A DNA stretch of 64,000 nucleotides, taken from Chloroflexota bacterium. Its GTDB lineage: Bacteria > Chloroflexota > Anaerolineae > Aggregatilineales > Phototrophicaceae. Positions 1-6,830 of this stretch are shown piece by piece. Position 1 is the first letter of the stretch, and the number at the start of each line of letters is the position of its first letter. A program made the position numbers and the translations under genes. The notes below the pieces were generated by a model that searched no databases, was not told the DNA's origin, and was given only the letters and a program-made list of their open reading frames with translations. The stretch covers positions 1 through 64,000 of the forward strand of contig JAIUNI010000011.1 of the NCBI GenBank assembly GCA_020161935.1. The letters run 5' to 3'.

Positions 1-912
1 AATTCTTGTGTGACTTCCGTTATTGTTTTTATGGTGAAGCAACCTGACTGATATTGTCTTGGTAAACACTATCTTCTCAGGCTTGCTTCCCTTTTCTCAA
101 TCCTTAAGTTGACAGCTATGGGATAGCAGACAGGCTGTCCGTACCACCGACCGTACACATCATCGTCGTGTAGGAGAGTATCTATGTGTGTTCTCTCCTA
201 AAACACCTGAGAGGTAATAGGTTTACACGAATTGCATTGTTTTCTGGAATTGAAAGGGTTTTAAAACGCTCATGCTGCGCCCACGTAACACCAACACGCA
301 CAATAAGCACACCTCATCCATGCTGCCTGTGCCGCTTTTGCCGCCGATTATGCTCTTGGAGGGGTAATTGTTGACTTGTATCGCTTTTGCCTTTAACTGA
401 TAACTGACAACCGACAACCAACAACTGACAACTGGCAACTGACAACTGACAACTGACAACTGACAACTGACAACTGACAACTGACAACTGACAACTGACA
501 ACTGATAACTGACAACTGACAACTGATAACTGATAACTGATAACTGATAACTTTCGACTGACACTGACGACTCTGACGACATTTGCGACAATTCTCAACT
601 GCAACAACAACAGCAACAGCATAATTGCTCGGTCAAATGTTGAGAATAATGAGAATCACAACTGCAACAACTGCAACAACTGCAACATTTCAGACATTTT
701 CAATTTTTGGAGGCCAAATTTCACAAGCCAATCCTAAAATGCACTGTGAAATTGCAGAATTTGAAGAATTTTGTGACCGAAGGAAATCCTTTAGGGCAAA
801 GTTTCGGCAAATCGCTCTCTCAAACCCGCTGCCAAAACGAACTGCCGCATTTGCAGTTTTCGCAGCTTTTGCGGAATTTATCGGATTGCTTCTGTCTTGA
901 ACTGATAACTGA
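1..912. other. Left intergenic region without a convincing gene
   Basis: No reading frame here looks like a real protein. The open frames on both strands are translations of simple repeats (for example QLSVVS repeats) or low-complexity threonine and phenylalanine runs. The stretch holds a 7-bp repeat array at 394-552, a 9-bp ACTGCAACA-type repeat at about 658-690, related TTTGCAG/TTCGCAG/TTTGCGG stretches near 850-885, and two more AACTGAT/AACTGAG units at 899-912 next to the left end of the insertion sequence. Confidence 0.6.
394..552. repeat. 7-bp tandem repeat array, consensus AACTGAC
   Basis: About 22 head-to-tail copies of a heptamer, mostly AACTGAC with AACTGAT, AACCGAC, AACCAAC and AACTGGC variants. 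Degenerate units sit at both ends, with the purest AACTGAC run in the middle and AACTGAT units at the right edge. There are no spacers, so it is not a CRISPR array. It resembles the short tandemly repeated heptamers known from cyanobacterial and other bacterial intergenic DNA. Confidence 0.95.
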
Positions 913-955
913 GAGCGTGTTTTGAAAAAGGAACAAGCTGTAATAAAGTAAGAGA

Positions 956-1372
956 ATGAATACACAAAAAGCCTACCCAAGCGATTTAACCGATGAAGAA
1001 TGGCAGCATTTACGGATACTGCTACCGCGAAAGCGCGGAAGAGGACGAACGCCGAAACATAATCTGCGCGAGATGCTGAATGCCATCTTGTATGTGGTGC
1101 GAACCGGGTGTCAGTGGCGTGCGCTGCCCCACGAATTTCCACCGTGGGAAACCGTGTATGGGTATTTTCGAAAACTGGGCAAGAATGGCACATGGGAGAT
1201 GATCAATCATCATCTGCGACTAGGGATTCGTGATCAGGACGGACGAGCCGATGAACCCAGCGTGGTAATAGTGGATAGCCAATCGGTCAAAACGACCGAA
1301 AAAAAGGGGCGTGTGGCTTCGACGGGGGCCAGCGGGTCAAAGGCCGAAAAAGACATATCGCTGTCGATGTGA
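956..1372 (+). CDS. IS5-family transposase, ORF A (N-terminal part)
   Basis: This 138-residue zero-frame product begins with the DUF4096-type helical domain typical of these transposases (YPSDLTDEEW, GCQWRALP, PPWETVYGYF) and reaches the first catalytic aspartate in the VDSQSVK motif. It ends in a short out-of-frame tail after an A7G4 run at 1299-1309. On its own it lacks the second and third acidic catalytic residues. It is probably made both as a truncated product, possibly regulatory, and as the N-terminus of the fused transposase formed by -1 frameshifting at 1300-1306. Confidence 0.85.
   Translation: MNTQKAYPSDLTDEEWQHLRILLPRKRGRGRTPKHNLREMLNAILYVVRTGCQWRALPHEFPPWETVYGYFRKLGKNGTWEMINHHLRLGIRDQDGRADEPSVVIVDSQSVKTTEKKGRVASTGASGSKAEKDISLSM
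1300..1306 (+). promoter_or_regulatory. Slippery heptamer A AAA AAG for -1 frameshifting
   Basis: The zero-frame codons are GAA AAA AAG GGG. Slipping back one base on the heptamer A AAA AAG gives AAA AAA GGG GCG, which enters exactly the frame of the downstream ORF and restores the expected family sequence (KKGACGFDGGQRVKGRKRHIAVD). A AAA AAG is a classic bacterial -1 frameshift site in IS elements. A simple indel mutation in the A7 run is the alternative. Confidence 0.7.
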
Positions 1373-1737
1373 TGGGAATGCTATTGGGTGTTTTGGTACT
1401 GCCAGCAAACTTTTCAGACGATTATGGAGCTAAAGCTTTACTACGACGGATCGCATTTGTCACTCGCTGGTTACTCTTCATCTTTGATGGCGGCTATGAC
1501 AAACCACCGCTCATCGATTGGTGCCAAAACCTGTTTGGTGTCGCAGTTCAAATCAGCCGCCGCATTACTGAACGAGGGTTTGCGGTCATTCCCAAACGTT
1601 GGATTGTTGAAAGAACCTTTGCTTGGCTGAATCGTTCCCGTCGCTTGAGCAAAGATTATGAAGAGCGGTCGGATGTGAGTGAAAACATGATCTATATCGC
1701 CATGATTCACCTCATGCTTCGCCGCCTTCATCGCTAG
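1307..1737 (+). CDS. IS5-family transposase, ORF B (C-terminal catalytic part, read by -1 frameshift)
   Basis: Continues the transposase in the -1 frame to give a fused product of about 260 residues from 956 to 1737, the normal size for the family. It carries GGQRVKGRKRHIAVD, the second catalytic aspartate in the DGGY motif and the catalytic glutamate in VERTFAWLNRSRRLSKDYE, followed by the usual MIYIAMIHLMLRRL end. All three DDE residues are therefore present across the two frames. An ATG at 1369 lies inside this frame but is not preceded by a convincing ribosome binding site, so frameshifting is the likelier expression route. Confidence 0.8.
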
Positions 1738-1748
1738 ATAACAGTTTA

Positions 1749-2072
1749 TTACTTATGCCAAACAGGCTCGTAGTCCTCATTCCACACAAAATGATCTGTC
1801 CATGCGTGAATACGGGGATGATACAGAGGTGTTTTCTGACCGCTAATTGGATCACTCCCCTGTGTCTTGTTGTATTTGTGATTATTGCATCCCTGACATG
1901 ACAGTGCGAGATTATCTTCAGTCGATAAACCGCCTTTGCTAGTCGGGTTTATATGTTCAATCGAGAAGGGTTGGACGGCGAAACGGCTTTGGCTGTAACA
2001 ATACTCACAGCAATTTTTTGCCCGGTGTGTAACGTGCTCACGCAGCGCAGCGGGAATACGCGAATCAGCCAT
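1749..2072 (-). CDS. HNH endonuclease, C-terminus truncated by the insertion sequence
   Basis: The 107-residue protein has an HNH/treble-clef nuclease core: CEYC near residue 22, the SIEHINPTSKGG histidine motif, an asparagine-containing NLALSCQGCN segment and a second CxxC. Homologues of this type normally continue after the HFVWNED segment with a further block (commonly a GRATV-like motif); here the last residues and stop codon come from the terminal repeat of the insertion sequence. The catalytic core is intact, so activity may survive. The start overlaps the upstream gene's stop in a TAATG arrangement, which implies translational coupling. Confidence 0.75.
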   Translation of the reverse strand: MADSRIPAALREHVTHRAKNCCEYCYSQSRFAVQPFSIEHINPTSKGGLSTEDNLALSCQGCNNHKYNKTQGSDPISGQKTPLYHPRIHAWTDHFVWNEDYEPVWHK

Positions 2073-2458
2073 TATCGGGGTGTAATGCCGAGCTTGTTCA
2101 TAAGTTCTGTAAGTGACGTTTTGCGTAAACGTGCGAGTTCCGCAAGGGCTTGCACTCGCTCGTATTCAAGCTGTTCATATTGGTTGGATATTGCAATCAG
2201 TTCATCATGTTCGTTGGTATCCAACGTTTCGTTTTGACGCTTATTGATGAGGACTTCATAGCGTTTCTGCAGCTCAGAAGATGGAAGACGGTTGATTTGC
2301 AGGAGTAGTGCTGCCTCATCCCCATCAACGTGATGGGTGGAATGGGTCGCACGAAGCACGATCAATTTTTCTGTCAGCGCCGCGATTTCTTCCGGGGGTA
2401 ATTGCGCGACTGCATCCAACAACTGTTCGACTGAAGTTTGAATTTGGATGGTTGCCAT
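2072..2458 (-). CDS. Conserved hypothetical partner of HNH nuclease
   Basis: A 128-residue, largely helical acidic protein without signal peptide or membrane segment. The N-terminus (TSVEQLLDAVAQLPPEEIAAL) resembles the helical start of small antitoxin-like proteins, and the C-terminal half (ELQKRYEVLINKRQNETL, ALAELARLRKTSLTELMNKLGI) is a pattern I recall in cyanobacterial and Chloroflexota proteins encoded just upstream of HNH nucleases. The function is not established. It precedes the HNH gene with a 1-nt stop/start overlap and has a TAGGAA ribosome binding site. The pair could be a toxin-antitoxin-like or nuclease-adaptor module; this is inference from context. Confidence 0.75.
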   Translation of the reverse strand: MATIQIQTSVEQLLDAVAQLPPEEIAALTEKLIVLRATHSTHHVDGDEAALLLQINRLPSSELQKRYEVLINKRQNETLDTNEHDELIAISNQYEQLEYERVQALAELARLRKTSLTELMNKLGITPR

Positions 2459-2488
2459 TTTTATTTCCTACGACTCACATTTTGCTTA

Positions 2489-2518
2489 ATCATAACCGAT
2501 TTTGGTTTGACTATTCAA
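2489..2518 (-). promoter_or_regulatory. Possible sigma-70-like promoter of the HNH module
   Basis: On the minus strand TTGAAT (2513-2518) and TATGAT (2489-2494) are separated by 18 bp, about 30 nt upstream of the start of the HNH partner gene. The match is good but rests on sequence pattern alone. Confidence 0.4.
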
Positions 2519-2568
2519 ACACTCAGATCAGAAATTTTGTACTATAATGAAAAATGGTTTGCTTTCCG

Positions 2569-2746
2569 GGTAGCACTATCTTAAGCGGTGGATGATTATT
2601 TTAAGCCCTCACCCTACGATGGTACGTTCGCAGGCTCCCTCCGCTGTTAGCCGTAGTAACAGGGAAGGGCTTAAAGGTCTCAACGGTTCACATTTGCGTG
2701 GGGGGAAAAGATAAATTCTGTTTCCACCCTTTAGTGTGGTGTTACC
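2569..2746 (-). mobile_element. MITE-like element, copy 1
   Basis: A 178-bp non-coding element with imperfect 24-bp terminal inverted repeats: left 2569-2592 (GGTAGCACTATCTTAAGCGG and on to GTGGA) and right 2723-2746, whose complement is GGTAACACCACACTAAAGGG and on to TGGA. Inside is a second inverted repeat built from TTTAAGCCCT and AGGGCTTAAA. Reverse-complement copies lie at 33987-34167 and, incomplete, from 34176. No transposase is encoded. It ends 30 bp before the start of the dihydrofolate reductase-like gene. Confidence 0.75.
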
Positions 2747-2775
2747 ATATTCACATTTGCATGAGGGGGACAACC

Positions 2776-3399
2776 ATGCGGAAACTGATCGTCAGTAATT
2801 TGAGTACGCTCGATGGTTACTACGAAGGCAAAGACCGTCGGCTGGACGCGATTTTCGATTACTTCCATCCTGACTATCACGACGACCAGAACTTTGATGA
2901 CTACAATGCTGAACGACTGCGTGCCGCCGATACCCTGCTGCTGAGTGGGCGCACCTCGTTTATGGGCAACAAAACCTATTGGACAGGCGTGCCGAACGAC
3001 CCGAACGCTACTAAAATCCGGCAGGAAATCGCCCAACTGCAAAAGGACATGGACAAGATTGTGGTTTCGGACACGATCCAGCCGGAAGATCTCGCGCCGT
3101 GGGAGAACAACACACGCATCATCCGGCGTGCCGACGTATACAAGGAAATCGCCGCCCTCAAAGCGCAGGAAGGGCGTGACATCTTCACCTTTATGAGCCG
3201 CCTGTTATGGAATGATTTGATGGCACATGATCTGGTTGACGAACTCCACCTGATGATCTTCCCTCTCATTGCTGGCGAAGGTACGCCACTGTTTGTCGGT
3301 CGTCCGCCTGTGTCGCTCAAGCTGTTGAGTACCCGTACATGGCAGGGTTCAGGTAATATCCTAGCCATTTACAAGGTCGAATGTTTCAACAAAGAATAA
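2776..3399 (+). CDS. Dihydrofolate reductase family protein (RibD C-terminal domain)
   Basis: A 207-residue cytosolic protein of the RibD_C/DHFR-like reductase family. It starts with the usual beta strand and LDGYYEG motif, has LLLSGRTSF in the middle and ends with the family motif LVDELHLMIFPLIAGEGTPLF. Such proteins bind NADPH, but the substrate of stand-alone members is usually unknown; it should not be named FolA or RibD. The start at 2776 is chosen because of the GAGGGGGA site just before it; the longer frame from 2698 starts inside the MITE-like element. It stands alone between that element and the TIR gene. Confidence 0.85.
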   Translation: MRKLIVSNLSTLDGYYEGKDRRLDAIFDYFHPDYHDDQNFDDYNAERLRAADTLLLSGRTSFMGNKTYWTGVPNDPNATKIRQEIAQLQKDMDKIVVSDTIQPEDLAPWENNTRIIRRADVYKEIAALKAQEGRDIFTFMSRLLWNDLMAHDLVDELHLMIFPLIAGEGTPLFVGRPPVSLKLLSTRTWQGSGNILAIYKVECFNKE

Positions 3400-3490
3400 A
3401 GCCGGAGCATACGACACCTCACAACATTGAAACTGCGGCGGCTAACCGTTAGGCGGGGCGGCGGGGATTGTGCTATCATGCGGGTGAACC

Positions 3491-3513
3491 ATAAGGTTAT
3501 TTTTCAACCTTAT
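3491..3513 (+). promoter_or_regulatory. Stem-loop in the leader of the TIR-WD40 gene
   Basis: A perfect 8-bp inverted repeat, ATAAGGTT and AACCTTAT, with a 7-nt loop ends 4 nt before the GTGGAG ribosome binding site. It could modulate translation initiation or be a protein-binding site. A TATCAT-like -10 box lies just upstream near 3474. No functional evidence beyond position. Confidence 0.4.
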
Positions 3514-3530
3514 CCGCGTGGAGAATGCAC

Positions 3531-6029
3531 ATGGCTGACGTATTCATTTCGTATTCGCGCAAAGATAAAGACTTCGTTCACCGCTTGCATGAATCGCTCG
3601 CCGCCCAGCAGCGCAATACGTGGGTGGATTGGGAAGACATTCCCGCCACCGCCGATTGGTGGAAGGAAGTTACCACTGGCATCGAGCAAGCCGATGCGTT
3701 CGTGTTCATCATCAGCCCGGACTCGGTGCGTTCGCAGGTCTGCCGGAACGAAATCGAATACGCGGTCGCCAACAACAAGCGATTTATCCCCCTGCTGCAC
3801 CGCGAAATCACCGACCCCGCCGACCAAGCGGTGATGCATCCGGTCATCAGCTCGCATAACTGGATTTACTTCCGCCCGACCGATAACTTCGACGCGGCTT
3901 TTAAACTGCTGATTAACGCGCTGGACATTGACCTGAGCAATGCCCGCGCCCACACCCGGCTGCTCGTCCGTGCTAAAGAGTGGCAGGCGGATAACCAGAA
4001 TAGCAGCCTCTTATTACAAGGGGATGACCTGCGTAAGGCCGAAATGTGGCTGGCGCAGGCCGTTGCCAAGAAGCCCACGCCCACGCCGCTCCATGCCGAA
4101 TACATTACCGCCAGCCGCCTCGCCGCGACTGCCCGCCAGCGCCGGTTACTCGCAGGGGTGAGTGTGGCGCTGGTCGTCTCAATTGCCTTAGCCGTGCTTT
4201 CGCTGGCGCTGTTTGGTGAAGCGAATAACCAGCGCGGCATCGCCAACAGCCAAGCGGCAACCGCTATCGTGGCGCAGGGGCAAGCGGAAGAACAGGCGGT
4301 TATCGCGGCGAACAACGCAGCAACGGCAGTCGTCGCACAGGGTCGGGCGGAAGAACAAGCGGTTGTGGCCGCCAACAACGCGGCTACGGCGGTCGTCGCG
4401 CAGCAGGAAGCCCAAACGCAAGCGACGGCTGTCTCGCAGGAACGCTATGCCTCACAGAGTATTGCCATGTCTGGTCAGGCGCAGATCGAACTCGGTGGGG
4501 TGCGGCCTGAACGGGCAGTCATCCTCGCGCTGAACGCCTTTCAAATCCGCGTGACGTGGCAAGCCGAACGGGCGCTGGCTGCTGCGGTCGAGAGCCTGCT
4601 GCAAAAGCGAGTTCTCACAGGGCACACGAGTGTTGTCACCAGCGTCGATTGGTCGCCGGATGCCAAGTACCTCGTTACGGCGGGGAATGACAGCACCGCC
4701 CGTTTGTGGTCGGTTGATGGTCAGCAGTTGGCGATCCTCGGTGGGCATGAAGGTGATGTCACGCGGGCGCTGTGGTCGCCGGATGGTAAATTGATTGCCT
4801 CGTCGGGCGTGGATGGTGTTACACAAATCTGGTCATTCAGCAACGAAACACCCACGCTGCTGTATACCCTCACCGGACACACCGATGAGGTCAATAACAT
4901 TAATTGGTGGGGCGACCGCACCGACCGTTATGGCACGATGAAACTGGTCACCGCCAGCGACGACACCACCGCGAAAATCTGGGATGCGAACACGGGCGAG
5001 CTGCTCTTTTCGTTGGAGGGGCATCGCGGCGTGATTAACTATGCGGTGTTCTCGCCGGATGGGAATTACGTGGCGACCGCCAGCACCGATAACACGGCGA
5101 AGATTTGGAACGCCAAGACAGGCGAACTGGTCAACACCCTCACCGGACACACTGCCAACGTCATCCGTGTGGTGTGGTCGGGGGACAGCACCCGCGTGGC
5201 GACCGCCAGCGCCGATAACACCGTCAAAGTGTGGGACATCGCCACTGGAGCGGAAGCCTATACGCTCGTTGGTCATATCCGGCAGGTCACGCGCGTGGCG
5301 TGGTCGCCGGATGGCGCACGTATCGCGACTGCCAGCGCCGACGGTACGGCTAAAATCTGGGACGCGGTATCCGGCACGCTGCTCCGCACCCTGTTCGGTC
5401 ATGAGGGTGAGGTCAACGGCCTCGAATGGTCGCCGGGTGGTAACCGCCTGATTACGGTCAGCGCCGACGGTACAGCGAAATTATGGTACACCGAAAGCGG
5501 CGGGGAACTGCTGAGTTTTAGTGGACATAACGCGAACATTTACAGCCTGAAGTGGTCGCCGGATGGGCAGTACTTCGCTACGGCTGGCGGGGATAACACC
5601 GCCCGCATCTGGCAGATTTGGCGTAACGCCCAGTCACTCATCACCTTCGCCCGTAACTGCTGCGTCCAGCGTATCTTGACGGACGAGGAAAATATCCAGT
5701 TCGGCTTACCGACGGCCACTCCCGCGCCGACACCCACACCGGCTCCGGCAAGCTGCACCACCGACTTACCCTCGCGGCTGTACCCCGGTGCGCGCGGCCG
5801 CGTCACCTCCAGCGATAGCGATACGCTGACCGTCAGCGTGCGCGGCGGGCCAGCCACCACCTATACCCGCATCGGGCGCGTATCGCCGGGGCAAACCTTC
5901 CAAGTCATCAGCGGTCCGACCTGCGCCGAGGGGATGGCGTGGTTCGAAATCCTGTACGGCATCGGTGCGGTGCGCGGCTGGATGGCGGAAGGGCAAAGCA
6001 GCACTTACTTCGTCGAGCCGATCTATTAG
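3531..6029 (+). CDS. TIR domain protein with membrane segment, WD40 propeller and SH3-like C-terminus
   Basis: 832 residues, start chosen after GTGGAG. Residues 2-135 form a TIR domain (ADVFISYSRKDKDFV, WVDWEDIP, CRNE) with a glutamate at about position 74 in the place of the catalytic NADase glutamate. A hydrophobic segment follows at about 204-228, then alanine-rich near-identical repeats (AEEQAVxAANNAATAVVAQ) predicted as a coil, then eight WD40 repeats at about 360-697, a Pro/Thr linker and an SH3-like domain at about 747-832. Similar fusions occur in cyanobacteria and Chloroflexota. Whether it acts in signalling or antiviral NAD depletion cannot be told; there is no partner defence gene next to it. 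A hairpin at 6042-6066 follows. Confidence 0.9.
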   Translation: MADVFISYSRKDKDFVHRLHESLAAQQRNTWVDWEDIPATADWWKEVTTGIEQADAFVFIISPDSVRSQVCRNEIEYAVANNKRFIPLLHREITDPADQAVMHPVISSHNWIYFRPTDNFDAAFKLLINALDIDLSNARAHTRLLVRAKEWQADNQNSSLLLQGDDLRKAEMWLAQAVAKKPTPTPLHAEYITASRLAATARQRRLLAGVSVALVVSIALAVLSLALFGEANNQRGIANSQAATAIVAQGQAEEQAVIAANNAATAVVAQGRAEEQAVVAANNAATAVVAQQEAQTQATAVSQERYASQSIAMSGQAQIELGGVRPERAVILALNAFQIRVTWQAERALAAAVESLLQKRVLTGHTSVVTSVDWSPDAKYLVTAGNDSTARLWSVDGQQLAILGGHEGDVTRALWSPDGKLIASSGVDGVTQIWSFSNETPTLLYTLTGHTDEVNNINWWGDRTDRYGTMKLVTASDDTTAKIWDANTGELLFSLEGHRGVINYAVFSPDGNYVATASTDNTAKIWNAKTGELVNTLTGHTANVIRVVWSGDSTRVATASADNTVKVWDIATGAEAYTLVGHIRQVTRVAWSPDGARIATASADGTAKIWDAVSGTLLRTLFGHEGEVNGLEWSPGGNRLITVSADGTAKLWYTESGGELLSFSGHNANIYSLKWSPDGQYFATAGGDNTARIWQIWRNAQSLITFARNCCVQRILTDEENIQFGLPTATPAPTPTPAPASCTTDLPSRLYPGARGRVTSSDSDTLTVSVRGGPATTYTRIGRVSPGQTFQVISGPTCAEGMAWFEILYGIGAVRGWMAEGQSSTYFVEPIY

Positions 6030-6041
6030 GCACGTTTCGTA

Positions 6042-6066
6042 AGGGGTTTGCCGCTGGTAAACCCCT
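6042..6066 (+). terminator. Hairpin AGGGGTTT...AAACCCCT after the TIR-WD40 gene
   Basis: An 8-bp perfect stem with a GCCGCTGGT centre, 12 nt after the stop codon. It belongs to a recurrent hairpin type seen also at 8819-8847 and, weaker, at 16291-16311. No long U-tract, so either a weak terminator or a repeat element used as one. Confidence 0.6.
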
Positions 6067-6137
6067 CTCTTACCGCGTAAGGCTCCATACGGCTAACGCA
6101 TCTTTACAGCATACTCGCTGGTGAAGGACGATGACTG

Positions 6138-6794
6138 ATGCCTCAAATACTCTCGCTGCAAGTTGGACTCCCCGCCGAACGCACGTATGACGACACCTCC
6201 GATCATGAAGGGCGCGTATGGCGTTCCGGTATCTTCAAAACGCCGGTGACAGGCGCGGTTTTCCTCGGCAGAGAAAATTTCGCGGGGGATGGACAAGCCG
6301 ACCTGAAAAATCATGGCGGGGCGCACAAGGCCGCGCTGATGTACGCCGCCGCCCATTACAACTACTGGCGGCGTGTTCTGCCGGAGCATCACTGGCTATA
6401 CGGTGGTTTTGGGGAAAACCTGACGGTGAGCCATATGACCGAGGATAATGTCGCGATTGGGGATGTGTACGCAGTGGGTACGGCGCAGGTCGAAGTTTCG
6501 CAGCCGCGCCAACCCTGCTGGAAACTGGCGCGTCGCTGGGGACAGCGAGACCTTGCCGCGCGTGTGCAGCAGAACGGCTTCGCGGGATGGTACGTGCGGG
6601 TGCTGGAAGAGGGCATGGTGGAAGCGGGGCAAACGCTCCAACTGCTGGAACGCCCGAACCCCGAATGGACGATCAGCCGCGTGTTCGACATTCTCTATAA
6701 CGTTGACCGTGACCCTGCCGAAACACGGGAACTGGCGGAATTGGAATCTTTTGCCAGCCCCAAACTCCGCAATTGGATGTTAGAACGAGTATAA
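6138..6794 (+). CDS. MOSC domain protein, YiiM-like
   Basis: 218 residues. It contains the MOSC beta-barrel motifs DLKNHGGAHKAALMYAAAHYNYW, GGFGENLTV and VEVSQPRQPCWKL, with a conserved cysteine in the QPCWKL loop that in this family contacts the molybdenum cofactor, followed by the helical C-terminal 3-alpha extension typical of YiiM. YiiM in Escherichia coli uses Moco to reduce hydroxylated bases such as 6-N-hydroxylaminopurine; a similar detoxification role is likely but inferred. The gene lies 36 bp before the CocE-type hydrolase, in the same direction, and could share its transcript. Confidence 0.9.
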   Translation: MPQILSLQVGLPAERTYDDTSDHEGRVWRSGIFKTPVTGAVFLGRENFAGDGQADLKNHGGAHKAALMYAAAHYNYWRRVLPEHHWLYGGFGENLTVSHMTEDNVAIGDVYAVGTAQVEVSQPRQPCWKLARRWGQRDLAARVQQNGFAGWYVRVLEEGMVEAGQTLQLLERPNPEWTISRVFDILYNVDRDPAETRELAELESFASPKLRNWMLERV

Positions 6795-6830
6795 TCCAAA
6801 CGAACTATTCCTAATTGGAGAATCGCGCTC

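Larger units (their letters stand above)
913..1769 (+). mobile_element. IS5-family (IS427-like) insertion sequence
   Basis: An 857-bp element carrying one transposase read through two overlapping frames. The imperfect terminal inverted repeats are GAGCGTGTTTTGAAAAAGGAA at 913-933 and, read inward on the minus strand from 1769, GAGCCTGTTTGGCATAAGTAA, which agree at about 16 of 21 positions. Size, two-frame transposase and GAGCxTGTTT ends fit the IS427 group. No clear target duplication was seen. The right end lies inside an HNH nuclease gene and supplies its stop codon. The left flank is heptamer-repeat DNA, not the missing end of that gene, so the left side was rearranged or the insertion is old. 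Confidence 0.8.

Noticed and set aside
394..552. CRISPR array
   Set aside because: Repeats are 7 bp and contiguous with no unique spacers, and no cas genes lie nearby.
223..622. Open frames on the minus strand rich in QLSVVS repeats
   Set aside because: They are translations of the 7-bp repeat array, with all three frames open because the unit is free of stops. No ribosome binding site or domain.
625..900. Plus-strand frame of 91 residues and minus-strand frames overlapping the insertion sequence
   Set aside because: Low-complexity Thr/Phe runs from simple repeats; the minus frame (690-1193) runs into the transposase gene. No family match.
956..1737. Transposase as a frameshifted pseudogene
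   Set aside because: The slippery heptamer is at the exact shift point and all catalytic residues are kept, which favours programmed frameshifting. A mutation cannot be fully excluded.
2698..2775. Longer N-terminus of the dihydrofolate reductase-like protein
   Set aside because: It starts inside the MITE-like element and lacks a ribosome binding site; ATG 2776 has a good one.
3531..6029. Complete defence island at the TIR gene
   Set aside because: No second defence gene (nuclease, argonaute, cGAS-like or sirtuin) lies beside the TIR gene; neighbours are ordinary metabolic enzymes.
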